Assembly: GCA_030435675.1 (NCBI GenBank)
Contig: CM059622.1
Coordinates: forward strand, 6,138,001-6,202,000
Origin: Steinernema hermaphroditum
Lineage: Eukaryota; Nematoda; Chromadorea; Rhabditida; Steinernematidae
Direction: 5' to 3'
Length of the DNA stretch: 64,000 bases
Every line of letters starts with the position of its first letter. Within the stretch, counting starts at the first letter, position 1. Below the pieces are notes generated by a model that saw only the letters and a program-made list of their open reading frames with translations, did no database searches and was not told the DNA's origin. A program made the translations under genes and the position numbers. Shown piece by piece: positions 57,958 to 64,000 of this stretch.

Positions 57958-59477
57958 AATGATTCCGTTTGCCTTCCTCTGTCTTACGGTAGCGCTGGCC
58001 GCCGATCCACCATTCCTCTTCCAGCACAAGTTCTCGTCTACCGTATCCCCCTGTGATGACTTCAACGAGTACGTATGCAACTTGAACGAGAACGAGGGAA
58101 CGTCTTGGACCGACGAGCTCCAGAACCGTTTTATGCACGACCTTCTGACATATTTCAATGAATACAGCGATCCGATTATTGACTTCATTCGACAGGTGCC
58201 ACTTCCGTGAAGTGACGGGTTTAGCTTGCATTTGGGTTTAGATTTACGCTCGCGACCTCGAAGGAACCGAGTTCACCTACGACCAATGGGTGAGAGAGGG
58301 CTGGGAGAACGTGCAATCTAGAGTGGTGCTTTAGTTCGCCCTGAACAGAAGAATAATCCTCAGCAACGAGCCAGCTCCATACGTGAACTTCATCGTTCCG
58401 AAGCTGGTTCGAGAAAACGGCCTTTGGATGCCTGACGAGAAGTTGGAAGAGCTCAAGGATGTCTACAGGGCCGTCAACGAGGAAATCGTCGAGAGCATCA
58501 AGGAACAGAGTTGGATCCCTCAAGACCAGGTCGATCACGTCACCAGCGTCATCGGAAATGTCGAACCCTACTTGTACTTCCCCGAGGCGTCCAAGGACCC
58601 CGACAACATCAAGATCGCTCTGAAGTTCTTCGACGAGGCCTTTGTCGATCACCTACAAAGCTTCGAGAAATATCTCTCGAAGTGAGTCTGTTACCATAGA
58701 CCATAGGCTATATGTGCTCGTTTTAGTCCTGAATGTGGCACCAGCTGTCTTCTGGCGCACTTGAACAGCTTCTTGCTCTCCACCCTCTACAAGTACATCG
58801 ACAACTTCTCCGGAACTCCCGAGTACATCCACTACTGGCTGATCGAAGGGGCGCCGTTCCCTGTGGGCGCCTGGAACTCCCTTGGCGGCGACGCAAAGAT
58901 GGCCGTTCTGCCCGCCATGAGCCACTACATGAACCACACCCTGCCCCGCGGGTTACTGTACTCGACGATCGCCTGGCAGATCGGCCACGAGATCTTCCAC
59001 AACGTCGATTCCAGCAAGTGGGGAGTCAGAGGCGCCAGCGGACTCCACAACGTCTCCCACTACGAAAGGGGCTTCCAGTGCTTCGCCGACTTTTACGGAT
59101 CGTTCCCCTCAAAGGCCCCCAATGGAACGTTTCTCTATCCCGATGGACAGCTCAAGCAGAACGAGGGATTCTGCGACGTCGAGGGATTCAGAGTCGCTCT
59201 GAAGGCGGTGAAGAAGCTTCTGGAAAGGACGACGGAGACGGTCGAGTCCGACCACTCGGGCATCGAGTGGTTCTTCTTGGGTGCGGGACTCACCTACTGT
59301 CACAGGGCCGACGACTATTCGCAGTTCGTCTTCCTCAAGGATCGTCCCCACCCGCGATTCAGCGTCCGAATCAACGCCGTCGCCCTCCAAACCTCCGAGT
59401 TCTCTGAGGTCTTCAAGTGCAAACCGGGAGATCCGATGTACTTTGAGAGTTCTCGATGTGAGATTTTCACTTCGTGA
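57958..59477 (+). CDS. Secreted M13 (neprilysin-like) metallopeptidase E
   Basis: Signal peptide MIPFAFLCLTVALAA, then the M13 opening STVSPCDDFNEYVCNLNEN. Exons are joined by short introns (for example 58195-58244). The catalytic motif GHEIFHNVD (HEIFH at 58986-59000), KQNEGFCDVEGFRVAL and IEWFFLGAGLTYC are intact. The C-terminus, PRFSVRINAVALQTSEFSE then FKCKPGDPMY, ends in a paired cysteine. About 480 residues, short for M13. A TATA box 39 bp before the ATG supports the start. Likely a secreted zinc endopeptidase. It is closest in its N-terminal exon to gene F (both end the exon with YSDPIIDF), so E and F look like a convergent duplicate pair. Confidence 0.85.
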
Positions 59478-60241
59478 GTGCATAATGTGCATGAAACTTC
59501 ACAACTTCACAACTTTGTTTCGCGAATCAAAGGCATTATGCCTTGCGCGACACCGAAAATAGACAAACAGAGGATGTCTGGAAGACGGCTTCATCCCTGG
59601 CGCGGCGTAGATGTCGAACCGGTCGTAGACGGCGCACTTCACGGGGCATCTGGGAATCGGCAAATCTTCAGCTACGGCAGCGGAATATCGTTTGCGGCAC
59701 AGCGGACGCTTCCGGGCTTGCATCTGATGGTCCGTGGTCCGGGAGTTGCGTCTTCGCTGGTCCTCAGAGCGTCGGCGTCCTTCGGGATGACATCTCACGC
59801 AGCGTCGGGCGTCGGATTCCTGGCGTCAAACATCTTGTTGTCAGCGGTGGTGGGACTACGGCTTCCGGGTGTCCCAATTCCCTCTGGAAGCCGGAACAGT
59901 CACAACTGCCACAGGGTTTGCTGTCTGACCAACCCGACGCTCAGAGAGCGACCGGAGGGACCGACCGCTCGCCACCGTGACACGAGTGAGAGTCCAATGT
60001 GCATGAAATGCCAATAAAATTTGGAAGACTGATGTCTGACACAATTCTATATCCTTTATTTGGGATTTGAAAGACGACTTCGGCTCATTGGAACATAAAT
60101 TCATGCCGCACGTAAGAGCCAAATCATCAAGAAGATCGTCTTGCTATCGTCGACCAGATCCGCTGGTCATCGGCCCGTGCTCTCGTGGACCCATGCAAAA
60201 CTCAAAGACGCTCCGACACGACTCGTTCTTTATATTAGCAT
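59478..60241. other. Spacer between convergent M13 genes E and F, mostly repeat
   Basis: No recognised coding exon. Its middle holds a diverged copy of the dispersed repeat (59560-59990). AATAAA near 60014 could serve the 3' end of gene E. Confidence 0.45.
59560..59990 (-). repeat. Probable diverged copy (d) of the dispersed repeat family
   Basis: Read on the minus strand, GCGAGCGGTCGGTCC, then a spacer, then GGCTTCCAGAGGGAATTGGG and CCGGAAGCCGTAGTCCC resemble, in the same order, the GAGCGGTCG and GGGAGCCGTAGTTCC blocks of copy b. The rest is GC-rich with a GCTGAAGAT segment that copy b also has. Similarity is patchy, so the limits are approximate. Confidence 0.45.
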
Positions 60242-62841
60242 CTAATTTGACACAAACAGCTCGCACGGCTTCTCGACGACGTACATCGGGTCTCCCTGCT
60301 GACACCGAAAAACATCGGAGAACTCCCTCGTTTGCGTCATCTGCGCCTTTCCTCTTACTGTATACCTCGGGTGGGGCACGTTGATGGTCTTGAGGAGGAG
60401 TTCGTAGTCGCTTTTGAGATAAACACATCGGAAGAGCTCGACGCCGTAGAAGAACCACCGAAGGTCCTCTTCCGAGAAGTCCGGCTCCATCTGCTTGAAC
60501 ACTTTCAGAGCGATGCGAAGACCCTCGACATCGGCGAATCCCTCGTTCTTCTGCACGTCTCCGCGGGGGTAGAGCACTCCGCCGTCAGGAGTGCGCGCGG
60601 GAAACGAGGCGTAGTGCTCTCTGTAGCACTCAAAGGCCTCCTTGTAGACCGGGTTCTTCCACAGAACGACGGCCTCCTTGTCCGCCTCGGCCGAGTCCAG
60701 GTTGTGAAGGAGCTCGTGGCTGATTACGGTAGCTGCTGCCGAGTAGAGCAGACCGAGAGGGAGATCGAGGTGCATGTACTGTAGGATGGTGGGCAGGACG
60801 TTCTAGAACGGACAGGAGGATAGTAGTGGTCTTTTCTACAGTATTCTTACGATTTTGCCTTTTCCTCCCCAGGCGGCGTCGACCCCGGCGGCAGTTTGGG
60901 TGTCCTTGGATATCCAGAACTCGATGTATCTACTTGTGCCATGGTAACTGCCGAAGTAGAGACTCATTCCCTGATGAATGACCCTTCCAAGATGCACGGT
61001 AAGGCATCTCGTGTCGCAGATATCTCTGAGACCCTCTTGAGAACAGGCATGGATATCTGTCCTACCTATCGTAGAGCGACTCCAAGTAGTCCTTGTTCCT
61101 GACAAACTCCGTTTGGTACACTTCCAGGGCCTCCTTCATGCTCTGAGGGTCCCGGGCCTCCTTTGGAAGATAGAGAAGAGGCTGGACATTTCTGATCATC
61201 TCGACGATCGCCTCTTTGTGGTCTTTGAGTATCCACCATTTCCTCTAGAAACTTCATATGCTCCAAGCGGGGACACTTCATACCTGGACACTACTCACGA
61301 TTTCTTCGGAAGCCAGGTCGAATATTCTCTCGAGTTTCTGTAGTTTCTCCTCCTCCAACCAAAGTCCATTTTCTGAGACCAGCTTTGCAACAACAAGATT
61401 GAGATAGGGGTTAAACTCTTTCGTTTCGAGAATCTTCCTGTGTAGCTCGAGCTGCAAGAGCGGCTGGAAAAGAAGCCTTGGATGTGAGTACCTGTGCGGT
61501 GGAGTTGAGGGGACGCCGAATATAGTCCGTCGGGTACACGGCCTTCACTTTCCACGTTTGGAACTTGTAGTGATAGTAGTGAGAATACGAAGTGAGAACG
61601 GATTTGAGAAAAAGAGGACACTGCTCGTAGTAACATTCGACCTTTGCGTGCATCTTGCCTGCAAATGCAACAAATGCAATCTGGAGCAGCGGAGTGCAAT
61701 TCCGATGGAATTTCCCTCCGTTATCCACAAGAACAACTCTGCAAGGGGAGAACCAGTTCGTCGTCAGGTCACAAAAGAGCAAAAAACTCAGAGTCGTTAA
61801 ACCCTTCGGAATATAAGCGAGTTCACTTTGAAAAACGGTGTAAAAATTGAACGCGGAGATTCAACAAAAGAAGAATGATCGCTGTCCTTTCTATTGGATA
61901 TTTTTCCAGATGAGGAACTGCATACAAACATACATGCCTCAATCAAGTAATACAGGTGTGTCGCCATGCCGGACTACCGCCCCTGCCGCTCCACGAGCGA
62001 CGACATCAATAAAAAACACTTCGTGTCTGACGGTCTGACAACCCAATATAATGCTAAGAGAAAATTTTTCATCGCGTACAAAAAGCGACCAAAATCGGAT
62101 TTAAATTTTGAGCCATTCATTTAGTCAAGAAGAGAAAAAATCCTTTTTTTCGAAAATTTCACGGTAATATGTAATACAAAAGTGATACAATTGTATTTCT
62201 TCACTTTAAAGTTGCATAAAATGAAAGGTCACGTATGACAGGTTCAGATTGTAAACATTAGAGCGTTCGCTATGATCTTAACTGAATCATTTTTCGAAAT
62301 AAAAATAGAAGGGTCCGAAAGTACATCTTTCTATTGTTTCCTATTTTTCTCGAAATTGATGGATGAACATAAAATTTTTGATCGATTAATATGGCTTTTT
62401 AAGAAGAATTCTATATGACAGTACCTGGGGACTCGAGTTCAATCTGCACCTCGTACATCGCCTGATTCGGAATGATCCTCATCGGGAACCTTCCGTAGGC
62501 ACCTTCCCTGCCTAACCGCTTGCCTTCTTCTTCCGCGTACTTGTCGTCAGCATCGTGTGCCAATACCTGAGCATCTCATTCATAAAGGGTCCTTATACGG
62601 CGCCCACCTTCCTCGCGAAGTCGATGATCGGATCGCTGTAGGCCTCAAGTAGCCGAGTGACGTCGTCGGCGAACTTCTGTCTCATCTCGTAGACGAGGGA
62701 GTCCTTCGGATTGCCGGCGAAGTTGCACACATGCTCGTGGAAGTCCTGACAGGGGCCGACCGTTTGGGAGAACTCGTGGGTAAGGTTGGCTATGGCCACC
62801 ACGAAGGGGACAAGATGCATGGACAACAGAAAAAGAAACAT
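60242..62841 (-). CDS. Secreted M13 (neprilysin-like) metallopeptidase F
   Basis: Signal peptide MFLFLLSMHLVPFVVAIA, then QTVGPCQDFHEHVCNFAGN. An exon at about 62427-62563 encodes VLAHDADDKYAEEEGKRLG. It is followed by an unusually long intron (about 61660-62426), with an exon at about 61490-61660 containing VECYYEQCPLFLKSVL. The catalytic motif SHELLHNLDSAE (HELLH at 60704-60718), KNEGFADVEGLRIAL, DLRWFFYGVELFRC and REFSDVFRCQQGDPMYVV are intact. Probably a secreted zinc endopeptidase. The shared N-terminal exon plan with gene E suggests a recent common origin. Central exon borders (60800-61480) are approximate. Confidence 0.8.
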
Positions 62842-63495
62842 TCGGAGAGGGGCTCCGGCGAGGCAGAGATTCCCCAAAGTGCGGCGACATTCCGCAGCGC
62901 TTCAAAGGCGCGCGTCGATCTGAAGGCAAAAAGCGGCGACGCTAGGAGAAAGCGACGCCGATCGCCTAAAAACGAAACCCGATCGGAGAGACGAAGCGCG
63001 GCCGCGGGTTCCAAATAGCTTTTTCTGTGTTTTCGAGCACAGAGGCAATTAGCCGAGCCATCAGTGTGTGGAACATCGCTCTTCACGACAGAGACGATCT
63101 TCATTTTAAAGTGTAACCTTGAAAAAGGACTTCTCGATGCAAGAACTTTTGAAGTCAAAAAAACGACGCGAAGAGTTTTTCCTTCAAGAAGACTCAGCAT
63201 TCTTGAGATTCGTTCCACAAATTAGAGCGCTCTAAATAGACCATATGATTTAACGGTTCCATTCGCGAACCTGATTTATGAAATTTGAGGATTCCAGTGG
63301 TGACGATGATTTGTCGCCATGAACTCAAAGGCCGTTCCTAGTTTTTACTCTGAGAATGGGGTTAGTGTGCTTGGAGATAGAGTCCCATGATGGTTTCCAC
63401 TGTGGGCGTCCGAGAAGAGCTTTCGTCTGTCCCATCTCCCGAGAAATGCCTCACTTTTATTGCACTCTGACAGAAACAAGCTTTGGTCAACAAGG
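62842..63495. other. Spacer between M13 gene F and the CLN3-like gene
   Basis: About 650 bp; it must contain the gene F promoter. No TATA box, AP-1-like site or coding exon was recognised. Confidence 0.4.
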
Positions 63496-64000
63496 TCATC
63501 TGTACATCTTCTGGCGACACACGAAGTTATGGAGCGGTATGGAGAGGAATCCGGCGATGACGATGCCGAAAGAGTCGCCGAGAGAGGCGACCGACAAACT
63601 GTACTCGCGGACCTCCGGCCGCACCTTTTTGTGAATTGTGTTGAAGGTGTTGACGTAGGAGGCGCCGCCGAAGAATCCCTCAAAGAGGATCAGGGCGAAG
63701 ATGATGCCGATGTGGGGCACGAACCAAAAGACTGACTCGGCGAGGAAGAAACCGGCGTTTAGGAGCTGAAAAGGGACTGATTGAGGGATCGAGCGCGCCT
63801 GGTACCTGTAGGACGGGGAGGAGGATCATGGCCCAGAGAGGAAGTTGGATGATGTTGACGGAGGATCGGGAGATGAAGACGCCAAGCTGGTAGATGACCT
63901 GGTACCAGCGGTACTGGGACGATCGGGCCAGGCTGAAGCCGTGGGAGCAGTCGAAGAAGATGAGAGCAGTCTGAAGGGGTAGAAAGGGGTGGAATACCCT
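63496..64000 (-). CDS. CLN3 (battenin) homologue, C-terminal part; continues past the right edge
   Basis: CLN3 is a polytopic lysosomal membrane protein of the MFS-like superfamily. The last exon reads PHIGIIFALILFEGFFGG, then ASYVNTFNTIHKKV, then SVASLGDSFGIVIAGFLSIP and LHNFVCRQ. This matches the CLN3 signature EGLLGGAAYVNTF and its C-terminal LPLHDFLC. An upstream exon gives SQYRWYQVIYQLGVFISRS and IIQLPLWAMILLP. The start and N-terminal helices lie beyond position 64000. Loss of CLN3 in humans causes juvenile Batten disease; the nematode counterparts are the cln-3 genes. Confidence 0.85.

Overview
The window looks like nuclear DNA of a nematode; the species is not identified. Coding sequence is split by many very short introns (mostly 40-60 bp) with TTTCAG/TTTTAG-type 3' splice sites. 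The gene families fit a nematode best: EGF-plus-ASIC (EGAS-type) DEG/ENaC proteins, M13 (neprilysin-like) peptidases, an astacin (NAS-type), a CHK/DUF1679 kinase-like protein and a class VI myosin. No prokaryotic features, rRNA, tRNA or CRISPR were seen. All gene models were built by eye from reading frames and splice signals, so exon borders are approximate unless stated.

Layout, left to right. (1) 0.4-13.4 kb, plus strand: three tandem paralogues encoding secreted or type-I-like proteins with a signal peptide, 8-12 EGF domains (about one per exon), a DEG/ENaC (ASIC-like) ectodomain and one C-terminal membrane helix. A roughly 200-bp exon segment is almost identical in all three while the flanks have diverged, which suggests gene conversion. 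(2) 13.4-20.9 kb, plus strand: a hAT-like MITE, a RING-coiled coil-WD40-like protein resembling RFWD3, a coiled-coil protein with about 28 copies of an octapeptide repeat, and a CHK kinase-like protein. (3) 20.9-25.4 kb, minus strand: a complete myosin VI. (4) 25.4-32.8 kb: a gene-poor stretch with one copy of a dispersed repeat. (5) 32.8-36.1 kb, plus strand: a cysteine-rich single-pass membrane protein, possibly related to CPG4. It converges on (6) a large minus-strand neurexin IV/Caspr-like protein (36.2-42.2 kb). (7) 44-62.8 kb: a cluster of secreted metalloproteases (five M13-like genes and one astacin) with one unrecognised secreted protein. One M13 member has lost its zinc-binding residues. 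(8) 63.5-64 kb: the 3' end of a CLN3 (battenin) homologue running off the right edge.

The clearest points for follow-up are the gene-conversion-like tract, the apparent lack of TM1 and the variable pore motif in the EGF/ASIC proteins, duplicated first exons in front of the first EGF/ASIC gene, the catalytically dead M13 paralogue, two GC-AG introns (one with a perfect 26-bp palindrome over its 3' splice site), and a dispersed repeat family with at least three recognisable copies.
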